From assembly GCA_036346275.1 (NCBI GenBank), contig JAYEVK010000169.1, positions 173,904 to 237,903 on the forward strand: a stretch of DNA of 64,000 nucleotides. The letters run 5' to 3'. This stretch comes from Otatea glauca (lineage: Eukaryota > Streptophyta > Magnoliopsida > Poales > Poaceae). The notes under the pieces are model-generated. The model did not search any database and was not told the origin of the DNA. It was given only the letters and a program-made list of their open reading frames with translations. Positions 23,383 through 33,720 of this stretch are shown here, piece by piece. How positions within the stretch are numbered: position 1 is the stretch's first letter; each line of letters begins with the position of its first letter. Both the position numbers and the translations under genes were made by a program.

Positions 23383-23741
23383 ATATGAAAAATATTTTGC
23401 GATAACCATGGAAAATCAGAATGTCCAAAAATCTTCTCCTTGAAACTGTCTAGATCACACAGAACATCAAATTCAATGTAACCTAAAGTATTTAAAGAAA
23501 ACATCAATTTAAGCTCATCTTCTTTACTGGCAATGTGAATGACATGTTTATGTTCATTGCAAGCGTTTAGTTCAAATATAAAAGTTTCATGTTCATTCAC
23601 TAGTTGTGGTGTGAATATAAGTGAAGCTTTATCACACAACTCTTCTTTATCAAAAGGAATAACATGCCATCATGTATTAAAAGAAAATCAAGAATGGGTT
23701 CTATTAATAGTTGCTCTACAATAGCATGATTCATGTACGCT
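23383..23741 (-). pseudogene. D1 unknown-region fragment
   Basis: Encodes the beginning of the unrecognised D/E protein (TPQLVNEHETFIFELNACNE, KEDELKLMFSLNTLGYIEFD, VLCDLDSFKEKIFGHSDFPW) and is cut at the inversion point at 23382/23383. A stop and a frame change separate it from gag. Function unknown. Confidence 0.8.
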
Positions 23742-24921
23742 TTATCTCTTCAAAATGATTTTCCATCCGCAGTCCATACCTTTTACATTACCTTCTAAAT
23801 CTTTCTCGGTGGTTGTAGGTGCAACATCAATTTCCAACTCGCCACGTACGTATGGGGCAGCAAAGAACTCTTCCTTCTGCACATTTTCTTCTACATCCTT
23901 ATCTCGATGGTGCTCACTTTTCTGCAAAATGTTAGCTACGACAAAAGGTGCAACAATTAGCACCTCAAATGATGCTAAAGACTCTTTCAAAGATTCAGCA
24001 AGCATGTTTTCAGCTCTACAAGCACATTTAATCAAGTCTGAAAGAAAACTAAATGTTTGATCAACAAAAACATCCTGAATTTCATGATTAAGTCCACGTA
24101 TGAACCTAAGCTCAGTAGCTTCTTCACATTCTTGTAAACCACAACGCAGCAAACAATTTTGGAATTCATGATAGTATTATAACAGTTTTAGAACCCTGTT
24201 TTAAGTGTTGAAATTTAGTAAGCAAATATTTAGCAACATATTCAGGAACATAATCATCTCTCATAAGTTTTTTCATGGCATTCCAAGTTTTAAGTTCTTT
24301 ATCATGTCTAGATATATGCTTCCACCAATATATTGCATCTGACGTTAACACTTTGAGTACGACACTAATCTTTTGGTTTTCAGATAAGTCATACTTTGCA
24401 AATTCTTTGTCTACCACTATCTCCCAATTAATATATGCATTAGGATCGAACTTTCCAGCAAATGGAGGCATGATAAATTTAATCTTTCCTAATGGATCAT
24501 CATGTACCTCCCGTTCTTCACGCTGATTTCTACCCATACCTTGTTGATTGTGTCGAAGGCGCCGATGATCATGATAATTGTGGGGGTTAAAAATCATCGT
24601 CCCTTGTATCAGCAACGCAATTGTTCTCTTCTTCTACCCCATTTGTCCAAGAGCGGCATCAAGTGTGGTACGGCGCCCTAGTGCTCCATTTTGCCTTGGT
24701 GCATAATTGGCTTGATTGGCAAGATGTCGTGGTTGTCGTCCATCAAGACGATCAACATGATCATTAAGTGTTGCAAGGTTGTTGTTGATCTCAGCAATAG
24801 CATTGTCGTAGTTCTCAGCATGTGTGTTGAGCAATCGTGTCAAGTGTTGCATGATTCCTCTCGAGCGAGGTGTGAGAATTTCAGCTTGGTTTTCCTCAAT
24901 GCTTCCATTGTCATCTGCCAT
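23742..24921 (-). pseudogene. D1 gag, broken in three frames
   Basis: Start at 24921 (MADDNGSIEENQAEILTPRS), followed by a coiled segment (AIAEINNNLATLNDHVDRLD). After a frameshift comes the Retrotrans_gag capsid, with KIKFIMPPFAGKFDPNAYIN, AIYWWKHISRHDKELKTW and MRDDYVPEYVAKYLLTKFQ. After another break comes MLRCGLQECEEATELRFIRG with an acidic C terminus. I see no CCHC zinc knuckle, unlike CRM-A and CRM-F. This gag could take part in particle assembly only with partners; it is broken in any case. Confidence 0.88.
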
Positions 24922-25997
24922 ATTTAGTCATAAACAGGAAAACACACAAAGGTATGTAATTCCTTATCACTACTACTTGCTGAAATGATTAGGTGTCACT
25001 CTCTCTTACTCTTACCAAGCTCTTACAAATTCTTACGAATGCAGCAAGTGGTGCAACCGGTTGGTGGTGGTTCGTGATAAACCAAACTCAAATGTGAACA
25101 AAGCGATTGCAAGCCTTAGCACCTGTATGGTTAGTAGAAAGTGGAGCTCGGAAAGGCTTTATAATGAGTAGCAAAGGAAAACAATCAGCCAATTTCAGAA
25201 TTTGCATAGAATTGAATAAATGTTCGAAACTAGCAATTAGCCTATGTTGCTGATCAAACAAAGATGGATATTAGGCTAAAACAAAAGATATGGCAGTGGA
25301 TACAAGTGGTAAACACAACAAAATTCAAGCATATGCAATTTGCAACTTGGGAGCACAAGATGGATCCAACTTTGTATTTTGTCGATTGCCCACCGCATAA
25401 AGAAGTTGGTATTTTGACCGTATCTTTTAGTCAGGTGCCTTTTTTCAATGATTCTTTTTTTTTTGGTTTTCTTCCTGATGGCTTTTGCAACAACTTTTCT
25501 TTTGGACAAACTTTTTGAAATTCAACCGAGAATTTTGCACTAATTTTACAATTGCACACAGATGCAGATTTCAGGACAAACATTCATAGATTTCTCGTGC
25601 TTGCAAGTATGGATGTGAAAATTGGCATCAACATAGAATACTAAGTCATGGATCTGCTCCTTTTGGTTTCACTCAAAAAAGATAAGAGAACTGAGTTTTA
25701 TGGCGTTTTTGGTGGCTGCTGCAGAAAGGTGATCTTTCAGGCCGAGATGGGGTTGTTTGTTTTTGGGTTTTAGGGATGGATTTTGACGTGGGGAGATGAA
25801 CAAGAAGATGAACAGAAACAAGATAATGCTAGAACAGACGCAAACTCAATTTAGCAAAAACAAAATTAACCAATTGAAAGGCACAAAGGAGTTTGGACAG
25901 CGGGAAACAAATCTTTTTGTGAGGCAAATTTTCTGGACTATAAGAAGGACGCAATCAAACAACTAAACAAGATACAAGAACGCAACGGTCAACCGTT
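24922..25997 (-). mobile_element. D1 5' leader
   Basis: Noncoding; matches 29719-30780 in reverse complement. No gene is supported in it. Confidence 0.85.
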
Positions 25998-26009
25998 GCT
26001 CTGATACCA
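25998..26009 (-). other. D1 primer-binding site, tRNA-iMet type
   Basis: The reverse complement is TGGTATCAGAGC, two bases from the LTR end. Confidence 0.93.
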
Positions 26010-26011
26010 AA

Positions 26012-26890
26012 TGATGCGCACAAGACGGCCCGATCTTCCGTGAGGGGATAACTTCTATTTGGCGGAGGATGACTTTGACGATCCGCTACGAACCACACAA
26101 GGATAAGCGCCTGCAATCGCTAAACCACACTCCTCGTTGTTATCAACCGTGCAAGAACACGGATGACCTGACCATTAAAGGTCTATTCTTGCAAGCAATC
26201 AAGAACTAGCAAGAACAAGGATGAAGCACACACTCAAGTTGAGGTTTCGATACTTGTTTATCGCTGCTCTAGCCAAGTCGAGAACAAGGATAAAGTTCCA
26301 CACATGGGTAACTATTCTAAAATCAAAACCTAAGGAGATAGATAGGGTGTTTGTCCAATATATATAGCCAAGGATGGCTGCTAGGAGTTGGTCTCACGTC
26401 ACTTTAATTACATGGGAACTCAGCCCAAAATTATGGTGGCACAGCACACTAAAAGACTGAGACCGTCGCACTGTTTTGACTGCTGTTGCCAGCTCGAGTG
26501 GAATTTGATGATGAGGCCGGATCCGTTGGAAAGAGCACGAATTTATCTTTTAATCAAGTACTCACTCATCCCAAACGGACTCGTATTTAAAAGTTATGGC
26601 CAGTTGAAGGTGGACTGCTCCTGGGTGGACGTTTTGGCTTCCTTCTCGGGAATACCTTGTACTCTAGCATGTAGTGATGAGGAATGACGTCCTTGCAGCT
26701 CTAAGCCATGATTCCTAAGCACAAGCACATTATTATGCAGTGGTCCATCAACTAAAATATAATTATGCCACCCGAGAAACGAAGTTCACCGTTGATTTAG
26801 CTGCCGTGCGCGTGTCCTTGTGATAGGACTTGCATAGGAGGTGGTGGAGGTGAGGTCATGGGTGTATCCGACATAGCGATGTCCTCATCA
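26012..26890 (-). repeat. D1 5' LTR
   Basis: 879 bp, TGATGAGGACATCGC...GCGCATCA on the element strand. A TATA box (CTATATATATT) lies at 26357-26367 on the reverse strand. It differs little from the D LTR at 28819-29705. Confidence 0.93.
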
Positions 26891-27259
26891 AGATCGAGCT
26901 TGGGTTGCTCGGTGAGAGATTTCTTGTTTTTCATTAGTAGTAGATTGTTTCATCCTAAAGTCCGTAAAAGGCCAAATAAAAAGTAGAAGATCATCCGCTG
27001 TCCAAAACCATCGTACCTTGCAACTTTCTTATCAGTATTTTGCAATGTTGAATTTTCGGTTGCATCGTCGTGTTGAGTTGCTGGTCTTAGTTTAGATTGG
27101 TGGACGGATCATCTTGTCATTGCATCTTGTTGTCGCCCTTGCTGTCGCCACCTTGATGCTGCAGGTCATCACCTTCCTTCAAGCCAGTCCTGCCTCCAGC
27201 AACCACGGCAAGGAATTGCCATCCAACTCCTGCTGAAGCAAACACATCCACCTTGCAGA
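26891..27259 (+). mobile_element. Leader of an otherwise lost element (H), forward strand
   Basis: It begins ATCGAGCTTGGGTTGCTCGG, which is the second half of a primer-binding site and the leader start seen in the other elements. The first half of that primer-binding site appears at 38809-38820 in reverse. From about 27056 it matches 45454 onward (CGTCGTGTTGAGTTGCTGGT). No coding content. Confidence 0.75.
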
Positions 27260-28230
27260 CTCCATTCGGGATGTTTGTCACTCAGTTTCACTGTGTGACT
27301 TTTGTTCGCATGAATAGAGTGTGCAAGACAAGTTCGGGCACGTTGTGGGGAATTTTTAACACCGACTCAGACGGATTCGGAACGCAGACCGATATGAGTT
27401 AGGGCGCATATGAAGTCAATTCGGGGTGTGTCACTCATTTTCACTCTGTGACTTTTGTTCGCACGAATGGAGTCTGCAGTGCAAGTTGGGACACGTTGTG
27501 AGGAATTTTTAACACCGGCTCGGACCAATTCGAAACGCACACCGATATGAGTTAGGGCGCATATTAAGTCCATTTGGGGTGTTTGTTACTTAGTTTCACT
27601 CTGTGATATTTTTCGCACGAATTGAGTGTATCGTGCAAGTTAGGACAAGTTGTGAGGAATTTTTAACACCGACTCGGACCGATTCGAAACAAATACCGAC
27701 ATTAGTTAGGGCGCATCTGAGGTCCATTCGGGTTGTTTGCCACTTAGTTTCACTATGTGACTTTTGTTCGCACGAATGGAGTGTGCAGGTCAAGTTCGGA
27801 AACGTTGTGTGGAATTTTTAACACCGACTCAGACGGATTCTATACGCATACCGATAAGAGTTAGGGCGCATATAAAGTCCATTCGGGTTGTTTGTCACTC
27901 AGTTTCACTCTGCGACTTTTTTTTGCATGAATGGAGTTTGAAGTGTAAGTAGGGACACGTCGAGAGGAATTTTTAACACCGATTCAGACAGATTCAAAAC
28001 GTAGATCGATATGAGTTACGGCCATTCGGGTTGTTTGTCACTCAGTTTCACTCTGTGACTTTTGGTCGCACAAACGGAGTGTGCAGGTCAAGTTTGGACA
28101 CGTTGTGAGGAATTTTTAACACCGACTCGTACCGATTCAAAACGCATACCGACAAGAGTTAGGACACATATGTGGTCCATTCGGGTTGTTTGTCACTTAT
28201 TTTCACTCTGAAACGCATACCGACAAGAGT
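27260..28230 (-). repeat. Satellite array, orientation B
   Basis: About 6 monomers, including one GAGTTACGGCCATTCG short monomer near 28010. The last 20 bases before the D fragment repeat the segment at 28140-28161 (AAACGCATACCGACAAGAGT), 71 bp apart. Confidence 0.92.
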
Positions 28231-28818
28231 TAATGATAAAGGAGAGTACAAAGTGCGCAGAGTATATATTTGTTCAAATCTGAAACCTCTATTTTTTATG
28301 CAACAATGTGATCAATTTGATAATTTCAATATCATATCTAGTACCCCTACTTCCGATTATAATCTAAATGATAGTTTTCAAGAAAGGGAGTGTTTGGGTG
28401 ATTGTGATTCTCGAGCCATTTATTTGATCACAAAAGATATGTATGTTGCTTTGCTCTTTGTCGCAACTAACATTCTACAGGAGAATGTGATGGAGTCGAG
28501 GACGACTCCAATTCAACAAAGGAAGAATGATGAGACCATGCTCATCCTGGATATGACCAATGCTATATCAGTTTGGCGACACTTCATGGCATCCTCTCGC
28601 ATCGCCTACATCTACAAGGATGGTCGATCTACATGGCTTTACCGATCCCCACTGGCCAAGTCGATCACACAGATCAGTTCGGCCTCCACCTTGGCCGCCT
28701 CCCATGCTTGATGGTGTATTCAAGAAAGGCGTATCTCCACCTCTTCAGATTTGAAGCCATATTTTGGAGAGAACGATGAGCTTGAGTCGAGGACGACTCA
28801 AATGTAAGAAGGGGAAGA
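28231..28818 (+). pseudogene. D unknown-region 3' part (copy adjoining the inversion)
   Basis: Matches 32314-32903 almost base for base. Encodes YICSNLKPLFFMQQCDQFDN, AIYLITKDMYVALLFVATN-like residues and the ESRTT(P/Q)IQ blocks. Its beginning is the exact continuation, less 12 bp, of the D1 end at 23383. A polypurine tract (AAGGGGAAGA) precedes the LTR at 28819. Confidence 0.85.
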
Positions 28819-29705
28819 TGATGAGGACATCGCTATGTCGGATACACCCAAGACCTCACCTCCACCACCTCCTATGCAAGGTCCTACCTATCACAAGGAC
28901 ACGCGCACGGCAGCTAAATCAACAGGTGAACTCGTTTCTCGGGTGGCATAATTATATTTTAGAGGATGGACCACTGCATAATAATGTGCTTGTGCTTAGG
29001 AATCATGGCTTAGAGCTGCAAGGACGTCATTCCTCATCACTACAAGCTAGAGTACAAGGTATTCCCGAGAAGGAAGCCAAAACGTCCACCCAGGAGCAGT
29101 CCACCTTCAACTGGCCATAACTTTTCCATACGTAGTCCGTTTGGGATGAGTGAGTACTTGATTAAAAGATAAATTCGTGCTCTTTCCAACAGATCCGGCC
29201 TCATCATCAAATTCCACTCGAGCTGGCAACAGCAGTCAAAACAGTGCGACAGTCTCAGTCTTTTAGTGTGCTGTGCCACCATAATTTTGGGCTGAGTTCC
29301 CATGTAATTAAAGTGACGTGAGACCAACTCCTAGCAGCCATCCTTGGCTATATATATTGGACAAACACCCTATCTATCTCCTTAGGTTTTGATTTTAGAA
29401 TAGTTACCCATGTGTGGAACTTTATCCTTGTTCTCCTGACTTGGCTAGAGCAGCAGTAAACAAGTATCGAAACCTCAACTTGAGTGTGTGCTTCATCCTT
29501 GTTCTTGCTAGTTCTTCGATTGCTTGCAAGAATAGACCTTTGTGGTCAGGTCATCCGTGTTCTTGGCACGGTTGATAACAACGAGGAGTGTGGTTTAGCG
29601 ATTGCAGGCGCTTATCCTTGTGTGGTTCAGAGTCGGATCGCCAAAGTCATCCTCCGCCAAATAGAAGTTATCCTCACCGAAGATCGGGCCGCCTTGTGCG
29701 CATCA
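28819..29705 (+). repeat. D central LTR
   Basis: 887 bp, TGATGAGGACATCGC...GCGCATCA. Same length as the hAT-split LTR after removal of the hAT and one target copy (507 + 380 bp). Start region codes for TRTRARQLNQQVNSFLGW. Confidence 0.95.
29348..29358 (+). promoter_or_regulatory. TATA box of D LTR
   Basis: CTATATATATT followed by GGACAAACACC, at about 60 percent of the LTR, the usual place of the U3/R promoter. Also present in D1 (26357-26367, reverse) and near 38450. Confidence 0.75.
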
Positions 29706-29707
29706 TT

Positions 29708-29718
29708 TGGTATCGAGC
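29708..29718 (+). other. D primer-binding site (one base short)
   Basis: TGGTATCGAGC: matches the tRNA-iMet site but lacks one A, which D1 retains. Confidence 0.85.
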
Positions 29719-30780
29719 AACGGTTGACCGCTATGCTCTTGTATCTTGTTTAGTTGTTTGATTGCGCCCTTCTTATAGTCCGTAAAATTTGCCTCACAAA
29801 AGATTTGTTTCCGCTGTCCAAACTCCTTTGTGCCTTTCAATTGGTTAATTTTGTTTTTGCTAAATTGAGTTTGCGTCCGCTCTAGCATTGTCTTGTTTCG
29901 CTCATCTTCTTGTTCATCTCCCACGCCAAAATCCATCCCTAAAACCCAAAACAAACAACCCCATCTCGGCCCGAAAGATCACCTTCTCGCAGCAGACCAC
30001 CAAAACGCCATAAAACTCAGTTCTCTTATCTTTTTGAGTGAAACCAAAAGGAGCAGATCCATGACTTAGTATTCTATGTTGATGCCAATTTTCACATCCA
30101 TACTTGCAAGCACGAGAAATCTATGAATGTTTGTCGTGAAATCAGATCTGTGCAATTGTAAAATTAGTGCAAAATTTCTGCTGAATTTCAAAAGTTTGTC
30201 CAAAAGAAAAGTTGTTGCAAAAGCCATCAGGAAGAAAACCAAAAAAAGAATCATTGAAAAAGGCACTGACTAAAAGATACGGTCAAAATACCAACCTCAT
30301 TGTCAGTGGATGTAAATCGAAAAATACAAAGTTGGATCCATCTTGTGCTCCCAAGTTGCAAATTGCATATGCTTGAATTTTGTTGTGTTTACCACTTGTA
30401 TCCACTGCCATATCTTTTGTTTTAGCCTAATATCCATCTTTGTTTGATCAGCAACATAGGCTAATTGCTAGTTTCAACATTTATTCAATTCTATGCAAAT
30501 TCAAATTGGCTGATTGTTTTCCTTTGCTACTCATTATAAAGCCTTTCCGAGCTCCACTTTCTACTAACCATACAGGTGCTAAGGCTTGCAATCGCTTTGT
30601 TCACATTTGAGTTTGGTTTATCACGAACCAGCCACCAACCGGTTGCACCACTTGCTGCATTCGTAAGAATTTGTAAGAGCTTGGTAAGAGTAAGAGAGAG
30701 TGACACCTAATCATTTCAGCAAGTAGTAGTGATAAGGAATTACATACCTTTGTGTGTTTTCCTGTTTATGACTAAATATG
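29719..30780 (+). mobile_element. D 5' leader
   Basis: Noncoding, about 1.06 kb, between the primer-binding site and the gag ATG at 30781. No further feature seen. Confidence 0.85.
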
Positions 30781-31920
30781 GCAGATGACAATGGAAGCAT
30801 TGAGGAAAACCAAGCTGAAATTCTCACACCTCGCCGAGAGGAATCATGCAACACTTGACACGATTGCTCAACACACATGTCGAGAACTACGACAATGCTA
30901 TTGCTGAGATCAACAACAACCTTGCAACACTTAATGATCATGTTGATCGTCTTGATGGACGACAACCCCGACATGCTGCCAATCAAGCCAATTATGCACC
31001 AAGGCAAAATGGAGCACTAGGACGCCGTATCACACTTGATGCCCGCTCTTGGACAAATGGGGTAGAAGAAGAGAACAATTGCGCTTGTGATACAAGGACG
31101 ATGATTTTTAACCCCACAATTATCATGATCATCGGCGCTTCGACACAATCAACAAGGTATGGGTAGAAATCAGCGTGAAGAACGGGAGGTACATGATGAT
31201 CCATTAGGAAAGATTAAATTTATCATGCCTCCATTTGCTGGAAAGTTCGATCCTAATGCATATATTAATTGGGAGATAGTGGTAGACAAAGAATTTGCAA
31301 AGTATGACTTATCTCAAAACCAAAAGATTAGTGTCGACTCAAAGTGTTAACGCTGATGCAATATATTGGTGGAAGCATATATCTAGACATGATAAAGAAC
31401 TTAAAACTTGGAATGCCATGAAAAAACTTATGAGAGATGATTATGTTCCTGAATATGTTGCTAAATATTTGCTTACTAAACTTCAACGCTTAAAACAGGG
31501 TTCTAAATCATGAATTCCAAAATTGTTTGCTGCGTTGTGGTTTACAAGAATGTGAAGAAGCTACTGAGCTTAGGTTCATACGTGGACTTAATCATGAAAT
31601 TCAGGATGTTTTTGTTGATCAAACATTTAGTTTTCTTTCAGACTTGATTAAATGTGCTTGTAGAGCTGAAAACATGCTTGCTGAATCTTTGAAAGAGTCT
31701 TTAGCATCATTTGAGGTGCCAATTGTTGCACCTTTTGTCGTAGCTAACATTTTGCAGAAAAGTGAGCACCATCGAGATAAGGATGTAGAAGAAAATGTGC
31801 AGAAGGAAGAGTTCTTTGCTGCCCCATACGTACGTGGCGAGTTGGAAATTGATGTTGCACCTACAACCACTGAGAAAGATTTAGAAGGTAATGTAAAAGG
31901 TATGGACTGTACAGATGGAG
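30781..31920 (+). pseudogene. D gag (second copy)
   Basis: ATG at 30781 (MADDNGSIEENQAEILTP). A frameshift lies near 30836, then the coiled segment and capsid in pieces (KIKFIMPPFAGKFDPNAYIN near 31212; AIYWWKHISRHDKELKTW near 31357; RCGLQECEEATELRFIRGLN near 31530). A deletion near 31508 removes the segment that links capsid halves. No zinc knuckle is seen. The C terminus is acidic (KSEHHRDKDVEENVQKEEFF) and runs on toward the unknown region. It is the counterpart of 23742-24921. Confidence 0.88.
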
Positions 31921-32903
31921 AAAATCATTTTGAAGAGATAAAACTGCACATGAATCATGCTATTGTAGAGCAACTATTAATAGAACCCATTGCTGATTTT
32001 CTTTTAATACATGATGGCATGTTATTCCTTTTGATAAAGAAGAGTTGTGTGATAAAGCTTCACTTATATTCACACCACAACTAGTGAATGAACATGAAAC
32101 TTTTATATTTGAACTAAACGCTTGCAATGAACATAAACATGTCATTCACATTGCCAGTAAAGAAGATGAGCTTAAATTGATGTCTTCTTTAAATACTTTA
32201 GGTTACATTGAATTTGATGTTCTGTGTGATCTAGATAGTTTCAAGGAGAAGATTTTTGGACATTCTGATTTTCCATGGTTATCGCAAAATATTTTTCATA
32301 TTGTTGGCAAACATAATGATAAAGGAGAGTACAAAGTGCGCAGAGTATATATTTGTTCAAATCTGAAACCTCTATTTTTTATGCAACAATGTGATCAATT
32401 TGATAATTTCAATATCATATCTAGTACCCCTACTTCCGATTATAATCTAAATGATAGTTTTCAAGAAAGGGAGTGTTTGGGTGATTGTGATTCTCAAGCA
32501 ATTTATTTGATCACAAAAGATATGTATGTTGCTTTGCTCTTTGTCGCAACTAACATTCTACAGGAGAATGTGATGGAGTCGAGGACGACTCCAATTCAAC
32601 AAAGGAAGAATGATGAGACCATGCTCATCCTGGATATGACCAATGCTATATCAGTTTGGCGACACTTCATGGCATCCTCAGCATCGTCTACATCTACAAG
32701 GATGGTTGTATCTACATGGCTTTACTGATCCCCACCAGGGCCAAGTCGATCACACAGATCAATTCGGCCTCCACCTTGGCCGCCTCCCATGCTTGATGGT
32801 GTATTCAAGAAAGGCGTATCTCCACCTCTTCAGATTTGAAGCCATATTTTGAAGAGAACGATGAGCTTGAGTCGAGGACGACTCAAATGCAAGAAGGGGA
32901 GGA
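31921..32903 (+). pseudogene. D unknown region in place of pol, ending in the pol C-terminal tail
   Basis: The longest open part is 32045-32728, 227 codons, with no recognised domain: CDKASLIFTPQLVNEHETFI, KLMSSLNTLGYIEFDVLCDL, NIFHIVGKHNDKGEYKVRRV, YLITKDMYVALLFVATNILQ. After a frame change the last part reads KPYFEENDELESRTTQMQEG and EDDEDIAMSDT, which is the end of CRM integrase (compare DLKPYMGDEDELESRTTPFQ in CRM-A). The same protein occurs in element E (56297-57430), so it is a shared, older feature and not a local scramble. Function unknown; I see no catalytic motif. Confidence 0.8.
32891..32903 (+). other. D polypurine tract
   Basis: AAGAAGGGGAGGA directly before the 3' LTR. Confidence 0.9.
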
Positions 32904-33410
32904 TGATGAGGACATCGCTATGTCGGATACACCCAAGACCTCACCTCCACCACCTCCTATGCAAGGTCCTACCTATCACAAGGACACGCGCACGGCAGCT
33001 AAATCAACAGGTGAACTCGTTTCTCGGGTGGCATAATTATATTTTAGAGGATGGACCACTGCATAATAATGTGCTTGTGCTTAGGAATCATGGCTTAGAG
33101 CTGCAAGGACGTCATTCCTCATCACTACAAGCTAGAGTACAAGGTATTCCCGAGAAGGAAGCCAAAACGTCCACCCAGGAGCAGTCCACCTTCAACTGGC
33201 CATAACTTTTCCATACGGAGTCCGTTTGGGATGAGTGAGTACTTGATTAAAAGATAAATTCGTGCTCTTTCCAACGGACGCAGTCTCATCATCAAATTCC
33301 ACACGATCTGGCAACAACAGTCAAAACAGTGCGACGGTCTCAGTCTTTTAGGGTGCTGTGCCACCATAATTTTGGACTGAGTTCCCATGTAATTAAAGTG
33401 ACGTGAGACC
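32904..33410 (+). repeat. D 3' LTR, first part
   Basis: 507 bp up to and including the left hAT target copy GTGAGACC (33403-33410). Confidence 0.95.
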
Positions 33411-33720
33411 CAGTGGCGAATCCAGAATGAAAATAGAGGGTGGGCTCAAAGTACTAAACTAAATTGAGGTAAACACACTAAATATAGTACTATGCAGTTG
33501 AAAGTTTGAAATTAATACATGAATAAAAGAGAAATATAGCAAGAAAGCAAAAATATATTGAAATAAGGTACCTCGCTAGACGCTAAAAGAAAGGCATCCA
33601 ACAACACATTAATACGCGTCCGAAGTGATCTGTATATCCAAATTTGCAAAATTAGTGATACAATAGAAAATTGTAAATGATTTGGAACAATCAAAATAAA
33701 AACGACACACCACAAAGGTG

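Larger units (their letters stand above)
23383..26890 (-). mobile_element. D1: inverted 5' part of a pol-less CRM-like element
   Basis: Reverse-strand copy of element D: 5' LTR (26012-26890), primer-binding site, leader, gag and the first part of the unknown region. It ends at the position equal to 32301 in the forward copy. The remaining 3' part of what appears to be the same element starts at 28231, in the opposite orientation. Confidence 0.92.
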
